Shown piece after piece: positions 9,011-17,831 of a DNA stretch of 64,000 bases; positions within the stretch are counted from its first letter, which is position 1, and the number at the start of each line of letters is the position of its first letter. Position numbers and translations under genes: made by a program. The DNA comes from Lentisphaeraceae bacterium (GTDB lineage: Bacteria > Verrucomicrobiota > Lentisphaeria > Lentisphaerales > Lentisphaeraceae): positions 27,344 to 91,343 of the forward strand of contig JAJPOQ010000022.1 in NCBI GenBank assembly GCA_021232515.1. The letters are read 5' to 3'. A model generated the notes under the pieces. It did no database searches. It saw only the letters and a list, made by a program, of their open reading frames with translations, and had not been told where the DNA came from.

Positions 9011-9668
9011 AATGATCGAATGTGTTATTTTTGATTCGGATGGGACTTTGGTCGATAGTGAGTTTCTTGGACATCACTGCATGGAGCTTAAGCTTCAAGA
9101 GTTAAGTATAGAAGAATCAGCCGAAAGAATGAAAGAAGAGTTTCGTGGTTGGAAGCTCAATGAACTTTTAAAGGTTATCTCAAAGCGTCATGGAGTTGAG
9201 GACTTTTCAGAAGAGTTTATTTTAGATTATCGAAAATTTTTAAATGTGAAGTTTGAAGAGTCTCTTCAAGCCATTGAAGGCGTGACTGATGCCGTCGCCA
9301 AACTAAAGACTAGAGTTAAAATTTGTGTAGCCTCTAGCGGTCCGATGTTTAAGATAAAGAAGGCAATGAAAGTGACGGGCTTAGCGCCTTATTTTGGCGA
9401 TGACTTATTTAGCGCTTATGATTTAGGTGTATGGAAGCCAGAGCCGGATTTATTTTTACTTGCAGCAGATGAAATGGGCGTGAGTCCCGAGAATTGTATT
9501 GTCATCGAAGATAGTGAAGTAGGCGTGACTGCGGGAGTACGTGCTGGGATGAGAGTTATTCACTACAATCCAGAGAAGTTCATAAAAGAAGTCGAAGGCG
9601 ATATTTATGTAATATCGCATATGAATCAACTCATTAAAACTTTAGAAGAACTGGGCTTAAAGTCTTAA
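9000..9668 (+). CDS. HAD-superfamily (subfamily IA) phosphatase, YieH-like
   Basis: A 222-residue haloacid-dehalogenase-like hydrolase with nucleophile motif FDSDGTLVDSE (residues about 11-21). It also has the CVASSGP threonine/serine motif, the lysine in WKPEPDLF and the acidic motif IVIEDSEVGVTAG. Overall wording is close to E. coli YieH (6-phosphogluconate phosphatase): YDLGVWKPEPDLF and AGMRVIHY. The substrate cannot be read from sequence. The ATG at 9000 overlaps the alr stop; ATG 9012 is an alternative four codons later. The stop overlaps the end of hldE by four bases in convergent orientation. Confidence 0.82.
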   Translation: MANKMIECVIFDSDGTLVDSEFLGHHCMELKLQELSIEESAERMKEEFRGWKLNELLKVISKRHGVEDFSEEFILDYRKFLNVKFEESLQAIEGVTDAVAKLKTRVKICVASSGPMFKIKKAMKVTGLAPYFGDDLFSAYDLGVWKPEPDLFLLAADEMGVSPENCIVIEDSEVGVTAGVRAGMRVIHYNPEKFIKEVEGDIYVISHMNQLIKTLEELGLKS

Positions 9669-11089
9669 GCGTTTGCATCGATGAAGATGACTTCGCTGTT
9701 AATTTCTTTAAGGGTTTTCGCTTCGGCTATTTCTTGGTCTGCATAGTTTATGCCTTTTAAGAAATAATCAGGTTTGATCTTCTTAAGCATTTCATCGCAG
9801 TTTTGGGCGTCGAAAACGATGATGTAATCAATACAGTCAAACATTTGTAATAGTCTTAAGCGATCTGCTTGAGGAAGCTTTGGTTCATGGCCTGCATCTT
9901 TGATCGAGTTATCGCTGTTTAAGGCAACAATCCGAATGCCTTCATGACTACCAAGTTTTTCTAAGAATTTAATTTGAGCAGGTTTGATGTTATCAAAGTA
10001 ACCATTAGTGAAATAAACTTTCCGGTTGCGATACTCTGTAGAATTGAGAATAGCAGCAACTTCATCACTAGTTTTGAGCTTTTTGCTGACTTCGTCACCC
10101 AAGATGATGTTGTAAATGATGTCTTCTTTGGAAATCGTTTTTGGCTGAGACTGGCTGATCATTATGCCGGCGGCAGTATTTGCCAGTTCCATCAAGTATC
10201 TTGGAGGCACATCAGAAGTTGAGAGTAGGGCCATCATTGAGATCACACTATCGCCAGCACCGGCAACATCGTAAACTTCTTTTTTACTAGTTGGAACAAA
10301 TAATTGATTGCCATTTTTACAGATGTAGAAAAGACCGTCTGCATCGAGACTGATAAATGTATAATCGAGGTCTGCTAGTTCGAGGATTTTCTTGCCTGCT
10401 TCGATAATCTTATCCTTACTAGTCAAAGCGAAACCAACGTAGCTTTCAGCTTCAAATCTATTCGGCTTCATCGCAGTAAAACCTTTGTATAACTTAAGGT
10501 CAGCGCCTTTTTTCGGGTCAGCGAAAACAGGAGTTGTTTTTTTGCATGAAGAAATCTTTGCTAGTATGTCTTCTGTGAGAACACCTTTGCCATAGTCAGA
10601 AGCGATGATAGCATCATACTCACTGCCTTTAGTAGCGATTAACTCAATAAGTTTATTTTCAACTTCTTGGCCAATTGGGTCCTTAGATTCAAAGTCGACG
10701 CGCATCATTTGCTGCATACCAGACGAGAGGTCTGTATCTCTAGCTTGTAGTCTTTGTTTGCGAGTTGTAGGGCGAGAATTGTCGGCAATTATACCTTCGG
10801 AACCGATGCCTTGGTTAGCGAGCATTTTTAGAATTATCTCTCTATCGCTATCGTTGCCACTAACTGCAGCTAAATCAACTTTGGCACCAAGTTGTTTAAG
10901 AACACTAGCAGTAAAGCCTGCACCGCCAAGTTGGTATGTTTCTTCCTCAAAGTTGAGTATCGGTGTGGGAGCTTCAGGAGAAATGCGACTAACGCTACCC
11001 CAAGTGAAATGATCCAGCATGAGATCGCCGATTATGAGAATTTTCGGAGTACCGAGAGTTTGTATAATATTGACAATTTCGCTGTTCAT
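9665..11089 (-). CDS. hldE: HldE-like heptose-7-phosphate kinase with degenerate nucleotidyltransferase half
   Basis: A 474-residue fusion with the HldE layout. The N-terminal PfkB-type kinase (about 1-320) has LIIGDLMLDHFTWG, SRISPEAPTPIL, MKPNRFEAE and the catalytic DVAGAGDSVIS. Such kinases make heptose-1,7-bisphosphate for lipopolysaccharide. The C-terminal half (about 345-474) is clearly the nucleotidyltransferase fold (VYFTNGYFD, IRIVALNSD, PDYFLKG). However, the HxGH motif that should follow NGCFD is replaced by KPAQ, and the family's end motif around STT-x-II is missing because the protein stops after FIDANA. The kinase is probably active; ADP-heptose synthesis by this chain is doubtful. 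Confidence 0.85.
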   Translation of the reverse strand: MNSEIVNIIQTLGTPKILIIGDLMLDHFTWGSVSRISPEAPTPILNFEEETYQLGGAGFTASVLKQLGAKVDLAAVSGNDSDREIILKMLANQGIGSEGIIADNSRPTTRKQRLQARDTDLSSGMQQMMRVDFESKDPIGQEVENKLIELIATKGSEYDAIIASDYGKGVLTEDILAKISSCKKTTPVFADPKKGADLKLYKGFTAMKPNRFEAESYVGFALTSKDKIIEAGKKILELADLDYTFISLDADGLFYICKNGNQLFVPTSKKEVYDVAGAGDSVISMMALLSTSDVPPRYLMELANTAAGIMISQSQPKTISKEDIIYNIILGDEVSKKLKTSDEVAAILNSTEYRNRKVYFTNGYFDNIKPAQIKFLEKLGSHEGIRIVALNSDNSIKDAGHEPKLPQADRLRLLQMFDCIDYIIVFDAQNCDEMLKKIKPDYFLKGINYADQEIAEAKTLKEINSEVIFIDANA

Positions 11090-11132
11090 TAAGCATCCAC
11101 TTTCAAGGTTCGAGATCTTTCAATCTATCATA

Positions 11133-11160
11133 CTGACATTTTCTATTTCGCTACTATAGT
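11133..11160 (+). promoter_or_regulatory. Predicted sigma70-type promoter of the AMP-ligase/hom operon
   Basis: CTGACA (11133-11138), a 16-base spacer and TATAGT (11155-11160), each 5 of 6 against consensus. The start would be near 11167 and the leader about 57 bases. A good ribosome site (GGAAGG) lies 6 bases before the ATG at 11224. Confidence 0.45.
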
Positions 11161-11223
11161 GTGAATCCTTTTTAAGACTACGTAAAAAACGTTATTAAGA
11201 AAAAATTTAGAGTTGGAAGGTAA

Positions 11224-12951
11224 ATGGAACCTACAGAAGAATCTCAAGCATCAGAAAAAATGCCGGATATTGTTCCAATTATTTCAGGTAAAGTGAATGT
11301 CGCTGACTACCTCGAAACTCAAGCTACCAGACAACCCTGTCAACGTGCCGTTATCGAACCTGTAGGTCGAGATAAAAAGACTGGTAGAAACCACTACAGT
11401 CACGTCACCTTTTCACAATTATTAGATGTTACGAATCGCTACGCTTGGGCGCTAGATGGTGAAGGCGTAACTTTTGGAGATCGAGTTTTAGTTGGTTTGA
11501 AGCCAGGCGTAAATCTTGTCGCAGTTACTTTCGCTCTCTATAAACTTGGTGCTGTTCCAGTTTTTATTGATCCAGGCATGGGGAAAACAGGCCTTCTAGC
11601 CTGTATCAAACAAGTTAAGGCGAGAGTTGTTGTCGCAGAGTTTAAGGCTCATATATTGGCGATGATCCATAAAGCAGCTTTTTCGACTATTGAGAAGTTT
11701 TATAACATCGGTACCTTTCAGTTTGGTAAAATACGCAGTCTTCAAAAACTTCCTTATTCTAGAGAAAACTACCCAATCGTCGAGACAGAAGGTAAAGATC
11801 TCGCAGCTATACTGTTTACTTCGGGTAGTACGGGAACAGCGAAAGGCGTTCTCTATACTCACTCTATTTTTGCACATCAGATCAAGTTGATTCGTCAGAC
11901 TTACAAGGTAACTCCGGATGATGTGGATATGTCGATTTTTCCTTTATTTGCTCTTTTTGCAGTATCTATGGGTATGCCAACCGTTATTCCAGATATGGAT
12001 TGTTCGCGTCCTTTAAGTGCTGACCCTCGTCGAGTTTGTCGTATTATTCACGATCAAGGCGTTTCGTTTTCATTTGGTTCTCCTACCTTTTGGGATAAGA
12101 TGGCGAACTTTTGTACAAAACATGATGTTCGCTTCCCTAGTTTAAGAGCCCTTCTTATGGCAGGTTGCTCTGTACCTTGTGCTTTGCATGAAAAATTTTT
12201 AGATAATCTACTTGGACCAGATGGTGACGTTTACGTTCCATACGGTGCGACTGAAGCTTTGCCACTAACGTCCATGACAGGTTCTCTCACTCTTATGGGG
12301 ATGCGCGAAAAGGTTGACGGTGGCGCAGGTACTTGTGTTGGTAAGCAAGTAACTGATAAAGTTGATATACGAATTATTAAAATTACTGATGATCCCATCG
12401 CTGATTGGGATGAAGGTATGGTTCTCCCTAAAGGTGAGATCGGCGAGATCGCCGTTAAAGGTGTGATCGTGACCAGTGAATACTTTGAAAGGCCAGATGC
12501 AAATGAGAAATCTAAGATTCGTGAGGGCCGTTATACATGGCACCGCATGGGAGACTTAGGTTACTTCGATGAAGATGGCTACCTTTGGTTTTGTGGTCGT
12601 AAAGCTGACCGAGTGAAGCTGCCAGAACATGAACTTTATACAGATTGCTGTGAAAATGTTTTTAATACTCATGAGAAGGTCAAACGCTCTGCTTTGGTTC
12701 CGTTTATTAATAATGAAGGTCTAACAGAGGCCGTTATAATTATTCAGCCAATCAGTAAGTTAAATCTTAAAGACTCTGTAGTCCTTGCTGATTTAGAAAA
12801 AGAAATTTTGGAATTAGCTGAGGCTAATTGGGTAACAAACAGGATTAAGCGAGTACTTATTAAAGAAAGCTTCCCTGTAGATGTGCGTCATAACGCAAAG
12901 ATAAAAAGAGACTTATTAACGGTCTGGGCAGATAGTCTGCTCAAAAATTAA
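11224..12951 (+). CDS. AMP-dependent synthetase/ligase, OleC-like (beta-lactone synthetase family)
   Basis: A 575-residue ANL-superfamily enzyme. The phosphate-binding loop is LFTSGSTGTAKG (about residue 200). The adenylate motif is YGATEALP (about 340) and the hinge region is MGDLGYFDEDGYLWFCGR. Several stretches are typical of OleC, which converts beta-hydroxy acids to beta-lactones in long-chain olefin synthesis: FPLFALFAVSMGM, TVIPDMD, FSFGSPTFWDKM and RIKRVLI near the end. No oleA, oleB or oleD is in the window; the next gene, 12 bases on, is homoserine dehydrogenase. The substrate is therefore uncertain, and a general acyl-CoA/acyl-AMP ligase is the alternative. Confidence 0.78.
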   Translation: MEPTEESQASEKMPDIVPIISGKVNVADYLETQATRQPCQRAVIEPVGRDKKTGRNHYSHVTFSQLLDVTNRYAWALDGEGVTFGDRVLVGLKPGVNLVAVTFALYKLGAVPVFIDPGMGKTGLLACIKQVKARVVVAEFKAHILAMIHKAAFSTIEKFYNIGTFQFGKIRSLQKLPYSRENYPIVETEGKDLAAILFTSGSTGTAKGVLYTHSIFAHQIKLIRQTYKVTPDDVDMSIFPLFALFAVSMGMPTVIPDMDCSRPLSADPRRVCRIIHDQGVSFSFGSPTFWDKMANFCTKHDVRFPSLRALLMAGCSVPCALHEKFLDNLLGPDGDVYVPYGATEALPLTSMTGSLTLMGMREKVDGGAGTCVGKQVTDKVDIRIIKITDDPIADWDEGMVLPKGEIGEIAVKGVIVTSEYFERPDANEKSKIREGRYTWHRMGDLGYFDEDGYLWFCGRKADRVKLPEHELYTDCCENVFNTHEKVKRSALVPFINNEGLTEAVIIIQPISKLNLKDSVVLADLEKEILELAEANWVTNRIKRVLIKESFPVDVRHNAKIKRDLLTVWADSLLKN

Positions 12952-12963
12952 GATGGAAAGAAA

Positions 12964-14259
12964 ATGAAGAAGTTTAGAGTCGGGATTATTGGTCTCGGAA
13001 CAGTCGGCAGCGGTGTTGTTGAGTGCTTTAGAAAAAATGGAGCGCTTTTCGCTTCTCGTTATGGATTTGAGTACGATGTGACTAAGGTTGCCGTACGGAA
13101 TCTTGACAGTAAAAGATTAGTTGAAGTAGACCGTTCAATCATGACGACAAATCCTGAAGATGTCGTAAATGCAGATGACGTGGATATCGTTCTTGAACTT
13201 ATGGGCGGCCAAGAACCGGCTAGAACTTTAGTTTTAAAAGCGTTAAATAACGGCAAAGCTGTTATTACTGCCAACAAAGCATTGATCGCCGAATCTGGCC
13301 CAGAGCTTTTTGCTGCAGCAGAAGCAAATGGAACAAGAATTTTCTTCGAAGCAAGTGTTGCTGGTGGTATTCCAATTATTAAGTCTCTTCAAGAAGGTCT
13401 TAGTAGTAACGGTATAGAGTCTATTCATGGTATCCTAAACGGAACTTGTAACTTTATCCTTTCTTGTATGGAAGCAGGTACAAGTTATACTGACGCCTTA
13501 GCAGATGCACAGCGCCTAGGTTATGCAGAAGCAGATCCAACTTTAGACGTTGGTGGCGGCGATGCTGGTCATAAGGCTGCTATCCTTGCAAGTCTTGCTT
13601 TTGGTCAGTGGTTTACTAGTGACATGGTTTCTGTTCGCGGTATAGATGAACTCGACTTAGTTGATATAGAGTTTGCTAGGGATGCTGGTTATAGAATTAA
13701 GCTTATCGCAAATATCCTTAAAACTGAAGACGACAAAGTTTCAATTGACGTTCAGCCAACACTTGTTCCACAAGCTTCAATGATCGGTTCTGTTATGGAT
13801 GTTTATAACGGTATCAAAATTTTAGGTAATACAGTTGGAGATACATTCTTTTATGGCCAAGGCGCCGGCAAAGATGCAACTTCAAGTGCAGTTGTTACAG
13901 ACGTTATCGACGCAAGTCAGGCTATAGCATCTGGCATGATCAAAGACTTTAGTGGTTTCAAGGCTTTTGAAGGAGCTTCAGGCCCAGCAGAGTTAAGTGC
14001 AGTTGTGAGTCGTTTCTACTTAAGAGTTGTCGTTGAAGATAGCCCGAAAGTCCTTTCGACTATTACCGGTATCCTCGGTGATCACAACATAAGTATTGCT
14101 TCTATTACTCAAAAAGAGAGTCATGAGAAAAGTGTACCAGTGGTGATCCTTACACATGATGTGCTTACGAAAGAACTTGAAGCAGCGTTGAGTAACTTAG
14201 ACTCACTACCTGTAGTTCTTGAGAAGCCTCGTACTTATAGATTAGAAGATTTTGATTAA
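12964..14259 (+). CDS. hom: Homoserine dehydrogenase
   Basis: A 431-residue monofunctional enzyme that reduces aspartate semialdehyde to homoserine for threonine and methionine. The NAD(P)-binding site is GIIGLGTVGSGVV at the N-terminus. The core has VITANKALIAE, FFEASVAGGIPII, LNGTCNFILS and YAEADPTLDVGG. A C-terminal ACT domain (RFYLRVVVEDSPKVLSTI, ISIASITQKE) is the usual allosteric site for threonine. It lies 12 bases after the OleC-like ligase and 16 bases before the LolA-like gene, so the three probably form one operon. Confidence 0.95.
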   Translation: MKKFRVGIIGLGTVGSGVVECFRKNGALFASRYGFEYDVTKVAVRNLDSKRLVEVDRSIMTTNPEDVVNADDVDIVLELMGGQEPARTLVLKALNNGKAVITANKALIAESGPELFAAAEANGTRIFFEASVAGGIPIIKSLQEGLSSNGIESIHGILNGTCNFILSCMEAGTSYTDALADAQRLGYAEADPTLDVGGGDAGHKAAILASLAFGQWFTSDMVSVRGIDELDLVDIEFARDAGYRIKLIANILKTEDDKVSIDVQPTLVPQASMIGSVMDVYNGIKILGNTVGDTFFYGQGAGKDATSSAVVTDVIDASQAIASGMIKDFSGFKAFEGASGPAELSAVVSRFYLRVVVEDSPKVLSTITGILGDHNISIASITQKESHEKSVPVVILTHDVLTKELEAALSNLDSLPVVLEKPRTYRLEDFD

Positions 14260-14275
14260 TCAAAGGAGAAGGTTG

Positions 14276-15001
14276 ATGATGAAAAGATTTTGTTTGGCAT
14301 TTTTTGTATTGTTCATGAGTTTAAGTGCTCAAGTTAAAGATCCATCCAAGCTTGAGTCTGAAGACTTTCTCGAACTTTGTCAAAAACAACTTCTAGGTAA
14401 CTGTTGGTTAAAGATGTCTGGACGAATGAATGTTCGTGCGACTAGTGGTGAAAGGCAGCCTCATATGAAGATAAGCTGTGCAGCCCAACTTGTTCCCAAT
14501 AAAATTACCTTTAAAGCAACTCTAAATAAGACTGAGTCCTTTAAAGTTGAACATGTATTTGGCAAAAAGCACGATACTAAAGTGCTTGAGAATAAGCTTG
14601 GCAAAGAAAATGGTTTTTCCAAAGTTGGGATAAAGCCGTCAGATCTTTCTTTGTCTTTTATGTATTGGGATTATATCAAAGAGTATGAACGTGACACATT
14701 AGGCGTTTTGCGTGTGAAGTGTCGAGTTTTGCTTCTTGGTAATCCAGATGGTAGTGAGTTTGCTAAGGTTTGGCTTTCAGAAAAGCACCTTGGGCCATTA
14801 AAGGTTCAGTGGTTTGTAGATTTGAAGAAAGGTCCAAAGCAAGAGTTAACTTTTGAGGATTTTGCTGAAAAAAATAAAGTGTGGGTTCCTCTAGAAGTTA
14901 AAATTACCAACAAAAAAGGTGATTTGCAGATTAAATTTGAAGATATTGATGCTCAATTTTCAGCTCAAATCCCCGAAAATCTCTATGAAACTGAGAAGTG
15001 A
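14276..15001 (+). CDS. Secreted outer-membrane lipoprotein-sorting (LolA-like) family protein
   Basis: The start is set by a strong ribosome site (AAAGGAGAA, 14262-14270) before ATG 14276; this gives 241 residues beginning with a signal peptide (MMKRFCLAFFVLFMSLSAQ). The rest is beta-rich and follows the LolA/LolB-like 'outer membrane lipoprotein-sorting protein' pattern of Verrucomicrobia and relatives: FMYWDYIKEYE, VLRVKCRVLLL, FAKVWLSEKHLGPLKVQWF and WVPLEVKI. The family is thought to bind lipid or lipoprotein in the periplasm, but this branch has no proven role. A terminator follows at 15055-15077. Confidence 0.65.
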   Translation: MMKRFCLAFFVLFMSLSAQVKDPSKLESEDFLELCQKQLLGNCWLKMSGRMNVRATSGERQPHMKISCAAQLVPNKITFKATLNKTESFKVEHVFGKKHDTKVLENKLGKENGFSKVGIKPSDLSLSFMYWDYIKEYERDTLGVLRVKCRVLLLGNPDGSEFAKVWLSEKHLGPLKVQWFVDLKKGPKQELTFEDFAEKNKVWVPLEVKITNKKGDLQIKFEDIDAQFSAQIPENLYETEK

Positions 15002-15054
15002 TTTTTTTCATTCGACTAAATTAAATGATCAGTTTGATAAGATAGAACACTGGT

Positions 15055-15077
15055 GATAAGGTACGCCCTTATTTTTT
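15055..15077 (+). terminator. Rho-independent terminator after the LolA-like gene
   Basis: Stem ATAAGG / CCTTAT with a 5-base loop and a T6 run. It sits between the ligase/hom/LolA-like operon and rpmH. Confidence 0.6.
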
Positions 15078-15105
15078 GCGGTCTACGAAATGTAGCTGCT
15101 ATATA
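15076..15105 (+). promoter_or_regulatory. Predicted rpmH operon promoter
   Basis: TTGCGG (15076-15081), an 18-base spacer and TATATA (15100-15105). The leader before the ATG at 15172 is about 60 bases and holds a small hairpin (CCGAT/ATCGG, 15132-15147) and the ribosome site ACGGAGAA. The same -35 hexamer appears at the tRNA-Tyr gene. Confidence 0.45.
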
Positions 15106-15171
15106 AAGATTATAGATTTTATATTATGAGTCCGATTTGATGATCGGAACGAATTTACGGAGAAATTAAAA

Positions 15172-15309
15172 ATGTCTAAAAGAACATTTCAGCCTTCTAC
15201 TCTTAGAAGAAAAAGAAAATTTGGTTTTCGCGCTCGTATGGCAACTAAAGGCGGTAGAAGAGTTTTAGCTCGTCGTCGTCAAAAAGGTAGAAAGCGTCTA
15301 GCTGCCTAA
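15172..15309 (+). CDS. rpmH: 50S ribosomal protein L34
   Basis: A 45-residue protein with the full L34 signature: [21 protein letters not shown], continuing with [18 protein letters not shown]. It is the first gene of the conserved rpmH-rnpA-yidD-yidC-jag order. The ribosome site GGAGAA is 8 bases upstream of the ATG. Confidence 0.97.
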   Translation: MSKRTFQPSTLRRKRKFGFRARMATKGGRRVLARRRQKGRKRLAA

Positions 15310-15360
15310 GTCTAAATAGACTGAACTGGGGCATAGCCACGCTTGAAAGCCGAACTTAAT

Positions 15361-15768
15361 ATGGCGAAACAAACTCTTATAAGTCTCGGAGATGTGACTT
15401 TTTCAAGGTCAGAGAGACTTTTAAAAGGTCATGAGTTTCGCTACATGAAGTCTACAGGTAGTTCCACTGTAGGCAAAATGTTGGTTTTGAGCCACGCAGA
15501 AGCCCCGGATGGAAAAAGACGTCTTGGCATAATAGTATCTAAGAAATATCACAAGCGAGCAGTTAAACGGAATAGAGCATACAGGCTGATAAGAGAAGCG
15601 TACCGTCATATAAAAGATGGTTTACCTGAAAATATCTGGATCGTGATCATAGCCCGCAAGTATCTATTGGAAAAGGATGCAGTTGTAGTTCAGAAAGAAC
15701 TCCTTCATCTACTAGACCGGGAAAAGCTCCTTGAGGTTTCTAAAGAAAGTTTGTCAGATACCAAGTAA
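15361..15768 (+). CDS. rnpA: Ribonuclease P protein component
   Basis: About 135 residues from ATG 15361; an in-frame TTG at 15343 would add six. RnpA helps the RNase P RNA trim tRNA 5' ends. The family hallmark, the basic RNR helix, is present as [18 protein letters not shown], and [11 protein letters not shown] and [10 protein letters not shown] precede it in the usual order. It lies 51 bases after rpmH, and its 3' end overlaps yidD by 38 bases. Confidence 0.93.
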   Translation: MAKQTLISLGDVTFSRSERLLKGHEFRYMKSTGSSTVGKMLVLSHAEAPDGKRRLGIIVSKKYHKRAVKRNRAYRLIREAYRHIKDGLPENIWIVIIARKYLLEKDAVVVQKELLHLLDREKLLEVSKESLSDTK

Positions 15769-16006
15769 GATAGCCCTCGGGTTTATTTGGTTTTACAAAA
15801 CTTTCATTTCACCTTTATTTCCGCCAACATGCCGCTTCCATCCAAGTTGTTCAAGCTATTCAGCAGAGGCAATAAAGAGGCACGGATTTTTAAAAGGTTC
15901 ATGGTTGACGATCACTCGGATTTTACGGTGTCAGCCTTTTTGTAAAAGAAACTTTTATGATCCTGTACCTCCATGTAAACATGATGATACGGATTTAAAT
16001 GGATAA
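15731..16006 (+). CDS. yidD: Membrane protein insertion efficiency factor YidD
   Basis: A 91-residue protein with the YidD core [23 protein letters not shown] and three further Cys. YidD assists YidC-dependent insertion at the inner membrane. The only start giving a full family N-terminus is the TTG at 15731, inside rnpA, so translation is probably coupled. Its stop overlaps the yidC start by 8 bases. Confidence 0.9.
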   Translation: MRFLKKVCQIPSKIALGFIWFYKTFISPLFPPTCRFHPSCSSYSAEAIKRHGFLKGSWLTITRILRCQPFCKRNFYDPVPPCKHDDTDLNG

Positions 16007-17807
16007 AAGTAAAGTTGGTCCAGCGTTATTATTTGGCGCTGCCTTTATTGCATGGTTCACCTTAATCGGTCCTGCATTAGATAAAAAATTTGGCCCTACT
16101 CCTCAAGAGATAGTTGAAACTCCAGAGGAACAAACAACGACACCTGCTACTGATGGTGAAGTTACTAACCTTGACGTCAAAAAAGAAGTTTCTGACGTTA
16201 AAGCTGAAGCTGAAACTAAAGCTGACGAAGTTAAAAAAGATTTAACTGCTAAAGTCGAAGCCAAAGTTGAGCTCCTTCCTGAACAAAGAATTTCCACACC
16301 AAAGTTTGACGTTGTCGTCGACCCACAGACTGGTATAAAAGAAGTTTTCCTTCACGATGCTAAAGATCAGGCATCATCAAATGTTGTTATGGGTGACCCC
16401 GTTCACTCAAGTTTATTTTTAAACGGCATAGCTGCTGACTGGAAATATGGAACTGCAGTAATTAAAAAGTCTGCTAGCGAAGTTTCTATATCTCGTCCAG
16501 TTCTGAATAAGAACATCACAGTTGTTCAAACAATTTCACTAAACAAAAATTATCAGTTTAAGAATACTTTTAAGATCTTAAATAACGGTAAAGAACCGAT
16601 GACCTTTAGTGGTCTTGGTGTTAACTGTGGCCAGATGCGTCCAATCGCTGTTGGCGGTGCTGGTATGATGGCCGGTATGGATCAAGGTGTTGACTTTTAC
16701 GATAAAGAATCCGAGAAAGTTACTACAGAGTTTTTAAGTGACATTATCTCAGCTGCCGATGAAGCAGAAGAAGAGCAAGGTTTAGAAAAAGGAACAGGTA
16801 AACTCTACGCTGATAAAGCTGAGCAGGGTTACCAGTGGATTGCTGTTAAGAACCGTTACTTTGCTTGGATTGTCGATGTCGAAGAAGGTTTCGATAAAGT
16901 TTACATGAACTACAAACCTTATAAAAGTATAGACGAAGAAACTAAAGAACCTGTAGACTTACAAGTTGTTTCAGCTGTCGGTATTTTTAAAGACTTCGTT
17001 GTTAAGCCAGGTCAGGTTCATGAAATAGAACTAGACTGTTATGCTGGTCCACAAAAACTTGAGATACTAAGTAAGCTTTCGCACGGTAAAAAAGGCGTCA
17101 TGCAACTTAGTTTATTTATGTTCTTTAAAGTTGGTTGGGTAGGACTTATCTCAGAGCTTATGCTCAGAGGTCTATTACTACTTTATAGTTGGGTAGGTAG
17201 CTATGGTATAGCTATTATTTGTCTAACAATCATCATTAAAACAATCTTCTGGCGTATAACGAACAAGAGTACGGAATCTATGAAAAAGATGTCGTCTCTG
17301 TCTCCTAAAATGAAGGAGATTAATGAAAAATATGGGGATAATCCTCAAGTTAAACAACAGAAGATTATGGAGCTATACCGCGAAGCTGGTGTAAATCCAT
17401 TAGCTGGTTGTCTGCCGTTATTGCTGCAGATGCCGGTATTTATCGCCCTCTTTAATGCGTTAAGAGGTGCAATTGAACTAAGGCATAGTGAATTCCTATG
17501 GGTGAACGACTTGTCACTCCCGGATACTGTATTTTCCATATTCGGATTGCCGATTAGGCCACTAGCCATAGCATGGGCTGCAACAATGGTCATTCAACAA
17601 AAACTAGTACCAAATTCCGCAGATGAAACACAGAAGAAAGTCATGATGTTCATGCCAGTCTTCATGTTATTTGTCTGTTATGGGATGCCATCAGGACTAA
17701 CACTCTACTGGACATTCTCAACGTTGATGAGCATTTTGCAATATTATATGAGCAATAAAAAAGCGAAAAAAGAAGAACAGAAAACTGCCAGTGCAGTTAC
17801 CGGATAA
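15999..17807 (+). CDS. yidC: Membrane protein insertase YidC
   Basis: A 602-residue Gram-negative-type YidC. It has an N-terminal membrane helix (about 6-26) and an acidic, Lys/Glu/Ala-rich linker (about 35-95) of uneven composition. The large periplasmic domain (about 100-350) precedes the conserved insertase core with five membrane segments. Core motifs include [22 protein letters not shown], split across helices, then [20 protein letters not shown]. It inserts and folds inner-membrane proteins alone or with SecYEG. It sits in the standard position between yidD and the jag-like gene. Confidence 0.95.
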   Translation: MDKSKVGPALLFGAAFIAWFTLIGPALDKKFGPTPQEIVETPEEQTTTPATDGEVTNLDVKKEVSDVKAEAETKADEVKKDLTAKVEAKVELLPEQRISTPKFDVVVDPQTGIKEVFLHDAKDQASSNVVMGDPVHSSLFLNGIAADWKYGTAVIKKSASEVSISRPVLNKNITVVQTISLNKNYQFKNTFKILNNGKEPMTFSGLGVNCGQMRPIAVGGAGMMAGMDQGVDFYDKESEKVTTEFLSDIISAADEAEEEQGLEKGTGKLYADKAEQGYQWIAVKNRYFAWIVDVEEGFDKVYMNYKPYKSIDEETKEPVDLQVVSAVGIFKDFVVKPGQVHEIELDCYAGPQKLEILSKLSHGKKGVMQLSLFMFFKVGWVGLISELMLRGLLLLYSWVGSYGIAIICLTIIIKTIFWRITNKSTESMKKMSSLSPKMKEINEKYGDNPQVKQQKIMELYREAGVNPLAGCLPLLLQMPVFIALFNALRGAIELRHSEFLWVNDLSLPDTVFSIFGLPIRPLAIAWAATMVIQQKLVPNSADETQKKVMMFMPVFMLFVCYGMPSGLTLYWTFSTLMSILQYYMSNKKAKKEEQKTASAVTG

Positions 17808-17831
17808 GTTCGCTTAAATTAGGAGTAAAAA

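Noticed and set aside
9400..9700. Frameshift that truncates hldE
   Set aside because: Reading past the stop in the nearby frames does not recover the missing end motif, and the changes include the internal HxGH site, so this is divergence.
15001..15360. Possible chromosome origin beside rpmH-rnpA
   Set aside because: The gene order is often near oriC, but no dnaA, no DnaA-box cluster and no long AT-rich repeat block is seen here.
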